64,000 bases of DNA. Source: Knoellia sp. p5-6-4. Lineage in GTDB: Bacteria > Actinomycetota > Actinomycetes > Actinomycetales > Dermatophilaceae. The notes below the pieces were generated by a model. The model did no database searches. It saw only the letters and a program-made list of their open reading frames with translations, and had not been told where the DNA came from. The stretch's first letter is position 1. Each line of letters starts with the position of its first letter. Below are positions 51,898 through 60,652 of the stretch, piece by piece. The DNA is taken from assembly GCF_029222705.1 (NCBI RefSeq), contig NZ_JARGZF010000001.1, positions 1,732,437 through 1,796,436 on the forward strand, written 5' to 3'. The position numbers and the translations under genes were made by a program.

Positions 51898-52302
51898 ATG
51901 ACCTTCGTCGAGCTGATGGAGTACGCCGGCAAGGCCTTCGAGGCGATCGGCGTGGGAGTGCTGGTCTTCGGCCTGCTCTGGTCGGTGGTGCTCGCCGCGG
52001 GTGTGTGGCGTCGCACGGAGGGCCGACAGGCCTACGCCGTGCTGCGCGAGTCCTTCGGCGGGGTGCTCCTCCTCGGCCTGGAGATCCTCGTCGCAGCCGA
52101 CCTCATCCGCACCGTGGCCGTGGAGCCGTCGTTGGAGAACGTGCTCGTCCTCGGGCTGATCGTGCTGATCCGCACCTTCCTGAGCTTCTCGCTCCAGATC
52201 GAGATCGAGGGCGTGCCGCCCTGGCGCCGGGCGACGGCCAGCGGGGCGGGCCTCCTCAGCCGTGCGGCGACGCACGCCAAGGAGGCGGATGACACCCGGT
52301 GA
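51898..52302 (+). CDS. DUF1622 family membrane protein
   Basis: A 134-residue protein with three helices (AIGVGVLVFGLLWSVVLAAGVW, FGGVLLLGLEILVAADLIRTV, VLVLGLIVLIRTFLSFSLQIEIEG). The sequence LGLEILVAADLIRTV..LIRTFLSFSL is the DUF1622 signature. Function unknown. ATG 51898 follows GGGGAGGAGC. Confidence 0.88.
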   Translation: MTFVELMEYAGKAFEAIGVGVLVFGLLWSVVLAAGVWRRTEGRQAYAVLRESFGGVLLLGLEILVAADLIRTVAVEPSLENVLVLGLIVLIRTFLSFSLQIEIEGVPPWRRATASGAGLLSRAATHAKEADDTR

Positions 52303-52328
52303 GGTGGCGGCGCCGGCCGCTTGGGTGC

Positions 52329-52455
52329 CTACGAGGACATCAGCTCCGCCGGCAGCTCGATTCCGTGTTCCTTGGCGTACTTCACCATGTTGGGCATGAC
52401 CACGGCGGCCTGCTCCTTCGCCTGCGAGGTGGGCGTGAAGGCCACGTACTCACTG
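52329..52455 (-). pseudogene. 3' remnant of a host gene
   Basis: The minus strand ends in a natural-looking C-terminus (EYVAFTPTSQAKEQAAV, then MPNMVKYAKEHGIELPAELM) that runs into antisense of the integrase at about 52455. Upstream sequence for a start is gone, so the gene was broken by the mobile-element junction. The family is not identified. Confidence 0.5.
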
Positions 52456-53328
52456 AGCGTTCGTGATGTGCGCGTCTGGCTCAACGACCTCCGCGAGCGG
52501 TGCCAGTGCTGCGCCCAGGGCAAGGATGAGGCCCGCCAACAGCCCAAGTGCTGCGCCGCCGGCAACTGCTGCCGCCAGGTCGCCTCCGAGTGGACGGTCC
52601 ACCAAGCCTGGACGGTGCTTCGGAGTCTCCTCAGCGAGGCCATGCGCGAGGAGCTGGTGACTCGCAACGTCGCCGGGTTGGTCCGAGTGCCCGTGCCCCG
52701 CGCCCGCAAGAGGAAGCACTGGTCGGTCGACGAGGCTCGACGCTTCCTCGAGTCGGCCCGAAGCAATGACGACCCGATGTATGCCGGATACGTCCTCATG
52801 CTGGTTCTCGGCCTTCGCCGCGGGGAGCTGCTGGGCCTCGCATGGGACGACCTGGATCTGCGCGCGGGAGAGGCCCGGATCGCCTGGCAGGTACAGAGGA
52901 TCGGGGGGCAACTCGTGCGCCGTCAGACGAAGACCCACTCCTCGGACGCCCCGCTCCCACTGCCCGAGATCTGCGTCCAGGCCCTCGAGCACCGGCGACG
53001 CACGGAGAAGCGGCTCAGGCTGGCGGCGGGAGAGGCTTGGGCAGGCACCGGGCTCGTGCTCACGACGCGGCTGGGTGACGCCATCGACCCGCGCAACTTC
53101 CAGCGGGCATTCCGGTCGAGCGTCCGGCGTGCTGACGTTCCAGTCATCCCCGTGCACTCCACTCGGCGCACCTGCGCGAGCCTGCTCGTGGCGCTCGACG
53201 TGCACCCCCGGGTGGCCATGGCGATCCTTCGGCACAGCAAGATCGCGGTGACGATGGACATCTACTCCCAGGTGTCTGCCGCATCCACCCGGGAGGCCCT
53301 CAAGCGCCTCGGGGAGGCCTTCCTGTGA
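52456..53328 (+). pseudogene. tyrosine integrase lacking its N-terminal region
   Basis: Homology to actinobacterial tyrosine integrases begins at LSVRDVRVWLNDLRERCQCC and continues through CCRQVASEWTVHQAW to the catalytic core: Arg in GLRRGELLGL, the PVHSTRRTCASLL box, LRHSKIAVTMDIYS with the Tyr nucleophile. The N-terminal arm-binding segment (normally 100 or more residues) is missing; upstream sequence belongs to another gene. An open frame continues from 52321 but without a good start. Catalysis domains look intact, yet site recognition is probably lost. Confidence 0.75.
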
Positions 53329-53365
53329 GCACCGTTGCCGTACTTTGCTGGAATCAGGGCACGAA

Positions 53366-53398
53366 AGAGCCCCTCCCCGGAGACCGGAAAGGGGCTCT
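53366..53398 (-). terminator. hairpin downstream of tRNA-Ala fragment
   Basis: AGAGCCCCT / AGGGGCTCT stem followed, on the minus strand, by TTT; it fits the original terminator of the tRNA-Ala gene. Confidence 0.6.
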
Positions 53399-53404
53399 GA
53401 CCTG

Positions 53405-53450
53405 TGGTGGAGCCAAGGGGACTCGAACCCCTAACCCCCTGCTTGCAAAG
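53405..53450 (-). other. tRNA-Ala(TGC) 3' fragment, probable attachment site
   Basis: On the minus strand this 46-bp piece runs from the anticodon loop (CTTTGCAAGCAGGGGG) through the T arm to GGCTCCACCA with encoded CCA. The 5' half of a tRNA is absent: beyond 53450 the sequence is unrelated. Integration of an element in the 3' half of tRNA-Ala leaves such a scar, and base composition drops immediately to the right. Confidence 0.75.
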
Positions 53451-53599
53451 TGTCGGATCGAGCATCGTTCAGCCGCGTCTGTGCTGGTCGGACGATGGCG
53501 ACTGTCTTGTTTGGCCGATCAAGCGCGAGACCGTTGCTGCAAGTTGCTGCTGCAAGCCCGACGATCGTCTGGTCGGGATCCATCCGCCGGCCTGGATGC

Positions 53600-54001
53600 C
53601 TATCGACGAGAGAGCAGTCCTGCAACGGCCCTGTTGATGACATCGAGGCCCTCCCGCGTCACGGTGGATCCACCGCCACTCAGCGTGCCTCGACTGTCAC
53701 AGTCCGCCGACCAAGCGAGGCCCGCCTTCCTGGCGAGGGCTTCTCCGATTTCAGGCATAGATCCCAAGGGGACACCGCACTTGCGTGCCGCCGTCTCGAA
53801 GACGTGGGATGGCAAGCTGCTCCCAACCCCGACAGACACCGTGGGAATCCCGAGCTGGCGGCAGAGGCGATCCAGCTGGTCCTGCTTCGCCTCACCGCCG
53901 TGCAATCCAGTGCCGCGCACACCGCCGAACGCGCTGTCATCGTCTCCCCGACAAGAAGAACACCAGTCGGGATTCATACCGTGCCGACACTCGTCACTCA
54001 T
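53600..54001 (-). CDS. hypothetical protein with N-terminal zinc-binding motif
   Basis: A 133-residue protein starting MSDECRHGMNPDWCSSCRG, a Cys-His-Cys-Cys arrangement (C5, H7, C14, C17) that can hold one zinc. The rest includes LDRLCRQLGIPTVSVGVGSS. Proteins with an ECxHG..WCxxC N-terminus are common in actinobacterial mobile islands. Function unknown. It is divergent from vsr. Confidence 0.6.
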   Translation of the reverse strand: MSDECRHGMNPDWCSSCRGDDDSAFGGVRGTGLHGGEAKQDQLDRLCRQLGIPTVSVGVGSSLPSHVFETAARKCGVPLGSMPEIGEALARKAGLAWSADCDSRGTLSGGGSTVTREGLDVINRAVAGLLSRR

Positions 54002-54162
54002 GTCTGTGAACCTATGTCCAGCCAGGGGACGGCACAGAACAAGTCGGGCAGCTGTAATCCGTTCGGGCCAGTGTCTCGTCCACCAAAGGAACGTCACCTT
54101 GGACCGCCCGTCCTGCCACCCGGTGCGAGGTCCAGTGGTCGATCCGGAGCTAGGTTGGCGTC

Positions 54163-54570
54163 GTGGGCGAGAACTGGGTCAGCACCTCGGAGGGGCGACA
54201 CCTCTCCAAACGGCGGAAGACCAACACGTCGCCCGAGGTGGAGCTCCGCAAGGCGGTCCACGCAGCAGGAGGGCGATTCCGGCTACATCCGCAGATCGCC
54301 AAAGGGTGCACTCCCGACTTCGTCCTGCCTGGGCGCAGGGTCGCCGTCTTCGTCGACGGCTGCTTCTGGCACGGGTGCCCTGACCATGGCCGCAAGAAGC
54401 CGTGGACGGGACCTAATGCTGAGCTGTGGGCCGAGAAGATGCGACGCAATGCGGAGCGTGACGAACGGTCGACGCGGATTGCCGCGGAACAGGGCTGGCG
54501 CGTGGTCCGCGTCTGGGAATGCCAAGTTCGCACCGATCCCGACGGCGTGGCCGCACACGTGCTCGCCTGA
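54163..54570 (+). CDS. vsr: very short patch repair endonuclease
   Basis: A 135-residue Vsr protein: TSPEVELRKAVHAAGGRFRLH, then TPDFVLPGRRVAVFVDGCFWHGCPDH with the catalytic Asp and zinc-binding Cys/His. Vsr nicks T:G mismatches that arise from deaminated 5-methylcytosine, matching the adjacent C5 methyltransferase. The GTG start at 54163 lies 6 nt after TAGGTT, suggesting a leaderless transcript. Confidence 0.93.
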   Translation: MGENWVSTSEGRHLSKRRKTNTSPEVELRKAVHAAGGRFRLHPQIAKGCTPDFVLPGRRVAVFVDGCFWHGCPDHGRKKPWTGPNAELWAEKMRRNAERDERSTRIAAEQGWRVVRVWECQVRTDPDGVAAHVLA

Positions 54571-54696
54571 TGCGGTCCGTCTCACACGCTCGCCGCGGAC
54601 CTCGGCCTCACCCCTTTCTGATGCGAATAGCGACGCGCCAAAGGCGGTTTCCCCCGGTGCTAGCTATCGTCGGTCCAAGCTGTTAAGCTTTCGCAC

Positions 54697-56139
54697 ATGA
54701 GTTCGAGCTCGCGTCGTAACGCAAAGACGCGCCCCGCCTTCACCTATGTCGACCTGTTCGCCGGCATCGGTGGCTTTCACGCAATGCTCGACCACGCTGG
54801 CGGTCGCTGTGTCTACGTCTCGGAGATCGACCGCGAGGCCCGTCAGACCTACATTCGAAACTGGGTCGACCCTCTGCCCGAGGACGAGCAGCCCATCGTC
54901 AACACCGATATCACGATCGCCACGCCGGACGATGGCCCCGTCGAGGTCCCTGACCACGATGTTCTGGCTGCCGGCTTCCCTTGCCAGCCCTTCTCCAAGT
55001 CCGGCTTCCAGCGGGGCATGGACGAGGCTCGCGGAACCCTCTTCTGGAACATCGCGCGCATCCTCGAGGAGCGCACCCCAGCCGTTGTGCTGCTGGAGAA
55101 CGTGCGTAACCTGGCCGGCCCGCGTCACCGCCACGAGTGGGACGTCATCATCCAGACCCTCCGAGAGATCGGCTATCGCGTCTCGTCTACACCGTCGGTG
55201 TTTTCACCCCACTTCCTGCCGCCTTCGCTCGGTGGAACGCCGCAGGTGCGTGATCGGGTCTTCATCCTCGGCACATACGTGGGTCCCGAGCGGGCGATGG
55301 CGGAGGTCAACGTGCCGCCGACCGTTGTCCGTGCGCCAGTCGAAGGCTGGAACGTGCACGACTGGGACGTCGAGTGGATCCTCGACGAGGACGCGTCGAT
55401 CCCTGACCTGTTTCAGTACCAGCTGACCGCAGACGAGACCGAGTGGATCAACGTCTGGGACGACCTTGTCCAGCGCATGTGGTCCGCCCGCGGTGTACGA
55501 CTGCCAGGCTTCCCGCTCTGGGCAGATGCCTGGATCCCGGAACGGGCCCTGGACCCGATTGAGCTAGAGGCGCTGCCGCGGTGGAAGGCCGACTTCCTGA
55601 TCAAGAACGCCCGGTTCTACGACGACCACCGCGACATCATCAAGGCTTGGAAGAGGGCAAACCCGTCCTTCGCGAACTTCCCTGAGTCGCGCCGCAAGTT
55701 GGAGTGGCAGGCCCAGGACACGGGGTCCCTGTGGGACACGGTCATGCACTTCAGGCCCTCCGGCATCCGCGCGAAGGCGCCCACCTACCTACCGGCGCTC
55801 GTGGCAATCACACAGACGTCCATCGTCGGCAGCCGGCGACGACGTCTGACTCCGCACGAGGCAGCGAGGCTTCAAGGCTTTCAGCGGTCGTTCACCTTCG
55901 GCGGACAGCGGAACCAAGCCTCGTACAAACAGGTTGGAAACGGTGTCGCTGTGGGAGCAGCTTGGCACGTGTTTCGCACACATGTTGAGCAGAACGAGTT
56001 CGACCTCCCGAAACGACTGGTCCGGGCAGTGGCGGCTGCGCCACTCAACCCGGGAGGGAACGCACTGTCGATCGCCGCGCACCAGTACGAAGCAACCCGA
56101 TTCAGCGGGGATGAGATCGCGGATGAGCAAGCTGGCTGA
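54697..56139 (+). CDS. DNA (cytosine-5-) methyltransferase
   Basis: A 480-residue C5 methyltransferase with motifs in order: I FAGIGG, IV GFPCQPFS with C96, VI LLENVRN, VIII PQVRDRV, X YKQVGNGVAV. A long target-recognition region (about 210-390) separates VIII from IX/X, as in Dcm/EcoRII-type enzymes. It modifies a specific site to protect against a companion nuclease. ATG 54697 follows TAAGCT by 7 nt, again consistent with leaderless mRNA. Confidence 0.95.
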   Translation: MSSSSRRNAKTRPAFTYVDLFAGIGGFHAMLDHAGGRCVYVSEIDREARQTYIRNWVDPLPEDEQPIVNTDITIATPDDGPVEVPDHDVLAAGFPCQPFSKSGFQRGMDEARGTLFWNIARILEERTPAVVLLENVRNLAGPRHRHEWDVIIQTLREIGYRVSSTPSVFSPHFLPPSLGGTPQVRDRVFILGTYVGPERAMAEVNVPPTVVRAPVEGWNVHDWDVEWILDEDASIPDLFQYQLTADETEWINVWDDLVQRMWSARGVRLPGFPLWADAWIPERALDPIELEALPRWKADFLIKNARFYDDHRDIIKAWKRANPSFANFPESRRKLEWQAQDTGSLWDTVMHFRPSGIRAKAPTYLPALVAITQTSIVGSRRRRLTPHEAARLQGFQRSFTFGGQRNQASYKQVGNGVAVGAAWHVFRTHVEQNEFDLPKRLVRAVAAAPLNPGGNALSIAAHQYEATRFSGDEIADEQAG

Positions 56140-56213
56140 CGGCCGCCCAGTTCTTCGTCACCGGAAGTGGCTGTTTCGTGAACATAGAGGACATTGCTGA
56201 CTAGGGTGCCTAG

Positions 56214-57080
56214 GTGCCCGACGATCACTTGCCGATCGACATCAGTGTTCCCGCCCACCCCGTCGAACTTGCGCTCAGCGCCGTTCGCAAGGACACCGTC
56301 CGCCCAGGGGTTGGAGTCGAGGCCTCGGACTTCGAGCAGTTGCGGGAGGCCTTCGCGAAGGACCCTCAGCTCGCTCAGGAACTCCAGTGGTTGCTTCATG
56401 TTGCCGTTGAGAACTTCAACCCGTCCAGCCGAGCTAACCGATTCATCATCGGGGCCCTGGTGGAGTGGGGCATCGCGCTCGCTGCGTTCTCAGCCGGCAT
56501 CCTGACGTTGCCGCAAGGACATGACGCCGACGGTGATGACGTCGCAGGCCTACGGGACGCAGCCAAGTACCGATGGTCGGTCAAGTCGTCGTTCTCCAAG
56601 CAGCGCAGCTACCAATTCATCATCCAGAACGTGCGTGGCCGGAGGGGCGAGAACGCTGGCGACCCGAAGATGGAAGAGACTCTTTTTCTGCATCCTCTGC
56701 TTCCGGGCATCGTGCACGTCGATCCCCGCAAGCACCTGCACGTCCTGAGAGCTCTTCGATTTGACGGCGACGCTTGGGTGCTCCCGCTGCCGGCTTTGAT
56801 GGAGCATGCCCAAGCCCACCCTGAGCACGTCATCCCCTTGGCAGTGCCGGTCAATCCTCAAGCACGACAGGTAGATCCAGCGCTTGACATCATCCGTGCT
56901 TTCGTCCTGCAGCCCCACTTTCAGCGACTGGGGTCCGCATTCCGTCAGCAGGCAGCCAAGTCGCGATCCGATGTCGTGGACCGGCTGCAGGAGATCAAGC
57001 GGATGGAAGGTCAGGGGCTCCTCACAGCGGAACAGTCACAAGCCGCGATTAATGCTGTCTTGGGTGTGCAGACTGCCTAG
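56214..57080 (+). CDS. probable PD-(D/E)XK restriction endonuclease
   Basis: A 288-residue protein. E84 (ALVEWGIALAAF), the acidic GHDADGDDV (103-110) and K124 in RWSVKSS form an E..D..XK arrangement that fits a PD-(D/E)XK nuclease. The position directly after the C5 methyltransferase supports a type II restriction enzyme. The C-terminal part (about 225-288) is helical. The GTG start at 56214 lies 6 nt after TAGGGT. Assignment rests on motif reading and context only. Confidence 0.6.
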   Translation: MPDDHLPIDISVPAHPVELALSAVRKDTVRPGVGVEASDFEQLREAFAKDPQLAQELQWLLHVAVENFNPSSRANRFIIGALVEWGIALAAFSAGILTLPQGHDADGDDVAGLRDAAKYRWSVKSSFSKQRSYQFIIQNVRGRRGENAGDPKMEETLFLHPLLPGIVHVDPRKHLHVLRALRFDGDAWVLPLPALMEHAQAHPEHVIPLAVPVNPQARQVDPALDIIRAFVLQPHFQRLGSAFRQQAAKSRSDVVDRLQEIKRMEGQGLLTAEQSQAAINAVLGVQTA

Positions 57081-57114
57081 GGAAACAGCAGACACACCAA
57101 GGAATCGAGATGCA

Positions 57115-57855
57115 ATGACACCGTCAAGGCCACCCCTTCTCGAACATCTGGCAGCGCTGCACGAGGAAGCTGCGTCTGTGCAAGCCGAGTCTGTCCAGAC
57201 CCACGGACAGGGTCTGGGCCGACTGCTCCAACTTGACCTTGACATCAAGGTCTGGGAGGGCGCATTGGCCGGCCGCCCTGAGGTGGAGCAGTTGACGTCC
57301 GCCCGGCACGAACTTGGAATGGCTATCTACGCGGCCAGTTCGGGCCTCTATGTACACGCGTACGCCGGACTTCGCCTCTTTCTGGAGTTGAGTTTCGCCT
57401 CGGTGTACTTCTCCGCCAATGAACTGCACCGACGAAAATGGGTGGCCGATCGCAAAAACTTCTCGTGGAACAGGGCTCTAGACGAACAGGAGGGAATCTT
57501 GGCCAGCGACTTCGTGTCGGAGTTCAGTACAACTGCCGCCACAGATGCTCCTAAGTATGCGGCTGACGCCTCCGCGAGCTACCGTCACTGTTCACAGTTC
57601 CTGCACGGGAAACTTGCGGTCACTCAGGACCTGCCGGAGCGCCTTGCTTTCTCGTCGGCGGTACTTGCCGATTGGCTCTCACATGCAACAGGCGCCGCAA
57701 GGGCGGTTCTCTACCTGCTTTACGCTCGCTATGGAGACGAATTGCCCCTCAACGCAGAGTCTCATCTAGCCACCACGCTGGAGTCGAATTTCGCGCACCT
57801 CGGTCATGTGAGAGCGCGACTAGAACTAGCGGCCGACGGAAGGTCCGAACTGTGA
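57115..57855 (+). CDS. HEPN-like protein paired with ATPase
   Basis: A 246-residue all-helical protein. SYRHCSQFLHGK (156-166) holds R157-x6-H164, close to the Rx4-6H motif of HEPN RNases in an (S/E)FxHG context, and LGMAIYAASSGLYVHAYAGLRLFLEL resembles the first HEPN helices. If correct it could be an RNA-cleaving effector. It overlaps the following ATPase start by 4 bp (GTGA), so they form a pair. HEPN assignment is inference. Confidence 0.55.
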   Translation: MTPSRPPLLEHLAALHEEAASVQAESVQTHGQGLGRLLQLDLDIKVWEGALAGRPEVEQLTSARHELGMAIYAASSGLYVHAYAGLRLFLELSFASVYFSANELHRRKWVADRKNFSWNRALDEQEGILASDFVSEFSTTAATDAPKYAADASASYRHCSQFLHGKLAVTQDLPERLAFSSAVLADWLSHATGAARAVLYLLYARYGDELPLNAESHLATTLESNFAHLGHVRARLELAADGRSEL

Positions 57856-59444
57856 CAAGCGAACTGTTTTTCCGGACCGAGGACATCACCACCGAAGAGA
57901 TCCTTGATTACTTCGTTGAAACGGAGGAAGATCGGAAGATCGTTGATGCGCTCAAAGGCAGGTCACCTGTAATCCTGAGGGGTAGCCGCGGCGTCGGTAA
58001 GTCCTTCCTGTTAAAGGTGGCGGAAGCCGAGTTGCTAAGGGATCTCGAACGTAATCGCGTTCTGCCCGTCTATCTCACGTTCGCCCGAGCCACCCTGATC
58101 GCCAGCCCATCGTCGGACCGCTTCCTGGCATGGATGACAGCCAAGATCTGTAACCGCATCATCCGCGCAGCTACAACAGCTGGATTGGGTCTGCCGGGTG
58201 GTACATCCGTGGCGGCGCTCCGCGGCGGAGAGGCGACAACCCCCACCGCAATGGAGACCCTCGAGGCCTCCTTGGAGAACTCTTGGCGCGACAACCACGA
58301 CGCCGGGGAGGTTGGCCACACGCCCGGCCCCGAGGCGCTCAAGGACGCTGTCGAGGATTTGTGCAGACACGCCGGCATCCGACGAATCGCCTTGTTGGTC
58401 GATGAGGCTGCTCACGTCTTCATACCGCAGCAGCAACGCCAGTTCTTCACCTTGATGCGGGACCTGCGGAGCCCTTACCTCAGCATCAAAGCCGCTGTAT
58501 ACCCGGGAGCTACCTCGTTCGGTGACTCTTTCCAGCCAACTCATGATGCAACAGTCATCAGTGTCGATCGCTCTGTGACGCACGACTCGTACGCGCCATC
58601 AATGCGCGAACTGGTCCTACGGCAGGATCCGACGCTGGAGCGCGCTGTGACCGTCAACGGCGAGGTTTTTGACACTCTTGCCTACGCCTCAACCGGAAAT
58701 CCTCGAGTGCTTCTCAAGACTGTTGCGAGGAGTTCGCCCTTCAACCGCAGAAACGTACAGGAGACTCTTAAAGAGTACTTTCGCGAGGAGATCTGGGCAG
58801 AGCACTCAAGTCTTTCTGATCGTTACCCCGGGCACCGGGCCTTGATCGACTGGGGTCGCCAGTTCATCGAGAGGAATGTCCTTCCGGACCTCTATCGAAG
58901 AAACCAAGGTAGGACAAGCGAAACGTCGTCTTACCTATGGATCCACCGGGATGCCCCCCAGACGGTCCGGGAAGCGTTGCGCTTACTGTGTTACAGCGGA
59001 ATCCTCCAAGAGGGCGTCTCCGGGATTCGCGCCACCCGGAGTGAAGTCGGCACGCGTTACATGGTCAACCTTGGCTGCCAGATTGCACTCGACGCCGAGC
59101 CGGTCGCCTACGGGACTCAGGTCAGGCAATCCCTTTCGGTCCGGCGAATGGCTGAGTACGGCGCCAACCATCCGGCATACCACCCTATCGACGCGCTCTC
59201 TGAAGAGGACTTCGACCGAGAAGAGAACCAAGCCCTGGATGCTCGCTTGGGCGCTTCGACCGATGCCCTAGACGTCACTGAGTTCCAGAGGTCCAAGTTG
59301 AACGAGCTGGGGCTGGACACCATCGGGAGCGTGTTGCTCGCCGATGAAGCCACGTTCAAGCAGGCGCACTACGTGGGCAACGTGCGGGCGCGCCAAATCA
59401 GGAATGCGGCGGTTACGGCGGTCCTGGAGTACCTCTCCGGCTGA
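57852..59444 (+). CDS. ORC/CDC6-like AAA ATPase with C-terminal helix-hairpin-helix
   Basis: A 530-residue ATPase: Walker A GSRGVGKSF (44-52), Walker B ALLVDEAAH with D184/E185, then ASTGNPRVLLKT, a sensor 2-like element seen in ORC/CDC6 and STAND-type ATPases. A winged-helix-like region follows and the last 60 residues (LNELGLDTIGSVLLADEATF..VGNVRARQIRNAAV) form a helix-hairpin-helix DNA-binding unit. GTG 57852 overlaps the HEPN-like gene. Role: probably the sensing or switching subunit of a defence pair. Confidence 0.75.
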   Translation: MTSELFFRTEDITTEEILDYFVETEEDRKIVDALKGRSPVILRGSRGVGKSFLLKVAEAELLRDLERNRVLPVYLTFARATLIASPSSDRFLAWMTAKICNRIIRAATTAGLGLPGGTSVAALRGGEATTPTAMETLEASLENSWRDNHDAGEVGHTPGPEALKDAVEDLCRHAGIRRIALLVDEAAHVFIPQQQRQFFTLMRDLRSPYLSIKAAVYPGATSFGDSFQPTHDATVISVDRSVTHDSYAPSMRELVLRQDPTLERAVTVNGEVFDTLAYASTGNPRVLLKTVARSSPFNRRNVQETLKEYFREEIWAEHSSLSDRYPGHRALIDWGRQFIERNVLPDLYRRNQGRTSETSSYLWIHRDAPQTVREALRLLCYSGILQEGVSGIRATRSEVGTRYMVNLGCQIALDAEPVAYGTQVRQSLSVRRMAEYGANHPAYHPIDALSEEDFDREENQALDARLGASTDALDVTEFQRSKLNELGLDTIGSVLLADEATFKQAHYVGNVRARQIRNAAVTAVLEYLSG

Positions 59445-59733
59445 GCCCGTGGCGCCCGGCCACCGAGGACGGCGCGCCAGCGCCGCCCGCAGGTGGCCTA
59501 GTCGCGCAGCGACGTCTTGATTCCTTAGAGCCCGTTTCGGCAGGACGAGTAGGTGGTCCGCCGGCTATACGGCCAAGCTTGTCGGCCGACTCTTCCTCCA
59601 TCGTCGGCCACAGCGACGCAGCGAGGTCGACCGCTATCGAGGACGCATCTGGCGTGTGTCGTTAGCCGCGGCATGTCAGACCCGCGCAATAGCCTGACCT
59701 GCGAAAAGGAACGATTCACTCAGGGAGAAACGG
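59445..59733. other. intergenic region without recognised gene
   Basis: Between the ATPase and TIR genes I see no supported coding frame, only a GGGAG Shine-Dalgarno sequence at the right end serving the TIR gene. Confidence 0.5.
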
Positions 59734-60651
59734 TTGACTAGTGCTGGCGGGCCCCCGGCCGCCCACCCTCGCAAGGTCTTCGTGATTCACGGACGAAACG
59801 AGCGGGCTCGGGCGGGCGTGTTCACGTTTCTCCGCGCAATTGGCCTCGACCCAATCGAGTGGTCGGAGGCGATTCGTATGACCGGAAAGGGCTCGCCGTA
59901 TATCGGCGAGGTGCTGGACGTGGCGTTTGGGGCTGCCCAGGCCGTCGTTGTCCTCCAAACACCTGACGACGTGGCGCACCTGCACGAGTCACTCTCCTAC
60001 CCTGGCGATCCGGAATGCGAGCCGGAGATGCAGCCGCGCCCCAATGTGCTGTTCGAAGCCGGGATGGCGATGGGTCGAGACGAGGACCGGACCATCATTG
60101 TCGAGCTCGGCAGGGTGAGGGTCTTCAGCGATATTCACGGTCGGCACGCCGTGCGACTCGACAACTCGATTGCCAAGCGGCAGGAATTGGCAACCCGTCT
60201 CAAGACTGCTGGTTGTGAGGTCAGGCTCGATGGAACCGACTGGCACACCGCCGGAGATTTGACGCCGCCCGCTCCGCCAGGCGGGGGCCTCCCTCTGGGT
60301 CGCAAGCTGCCCCGATCCAAAGCGTCTGGTCTGCCGCAACTATCAGCCAGGTTCATCGACAAGGGCGGAAACAAGCTGGGCGACGTCGTCGTAACGAACC
60401 ACGGCCCGGGTGACGTGTACGAATTGGACGCGGAGGTGCCGGGCGGCGGCAACGGGGACGGCACGGTGGTACGTGATGCCACGGAGTTGCCTATCCCGAT
60501 GCTGCCGTCCGGCAAGTCCGTGGTTGTCCTCAAGTACGCCGCGCTCGCCGCCTTGGGGAGCCGGAACCGCGGCTATTTCAATGTCCACCTGACGGCCAAG
60601 ACCGCCGACGGTACCCCTTTGAACAAGACCGAGTTTGTGAGTGGAGTTTGA
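59734..60651 (+). CDS. TIR-like (Cap12/Pycsar-type) effector protein
   Basis: A 305-residue protein. Residues 13-135 form the TIR-like predicted nucleotide-binding domain found in CBASS/Pycsar effectors: KVFVIHGRNERARAGVFTFLRAIGL, DVAFGAAQAVVVLQTPDD and RPNVLFEAGMAMGR, where E109 is the probable NADase Glu. The C-terminal 110 residues look like a beta sandwich (ARFIDKGGNKLGDVVVTNHG) of unknown role. The start is TTG 59734 with GGGAG 6 nt upstream. No cyclase gene lies nearby. Confidence 0.8.
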   Translation: MTSAGGPPAAHPRKVFVIHGRNERARAGVFTFLRAIGLDPIEWSEAIRMTGKGSPYIGEVLDVAFGAAQAVVVLQTPDDVAHLHESLSYPGDPECEPEMQPRPNVLFEAGMAMGRDEDRTIIVELGRVRVFSDIHGRHAVRLDNSIAKRQELATRLKTAGCEVRLDGTDWHTAGDLTPPAPPGGGLPLGRKLPRSKASGLPQLSARFIDKGGNKLGDVVVTNHGPGDVYELDAEVPGGGNGDGTVVRDATELPIPMLPSGKSVVVLKYAALAALGSRNRGYFNVHLTAKTADGTPLNKTEFVSGV

Positions 60652-60652
60652 C

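Larger units (their letters stand above)
3987..59180. repeat. dispersed octamer GTATGCCG / CGGCATAC (31 copies)
   Basis: Manual reading finds 17 copies as GTATGCCG and 14 as CGGCATAC on the given strand, for example 3987, 7659, 9924, 14217, 26810, 30466, 36632, 42336, 45330, 46684, 51736 and 59173. In genes it encodes Tyr-Ala or Ala-Tyr with the otherwise rare codons TAT and GCA; several copies are intergenic. Confidence 0.75.

Noticed and set aside
52321-53328. Intact integrase starting at 52321
   Set aside because: The first 45 codons are antisense to the C-terminus of another gene and show no integrase similarity, so the N-terminus is missing.
53404-53637. A plus-strand frame reading MVEPRGLEPLTPCLQS
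   Set aside because: It is the translated tRNA-Ala fragment, a well-known false protein, and not a gene.
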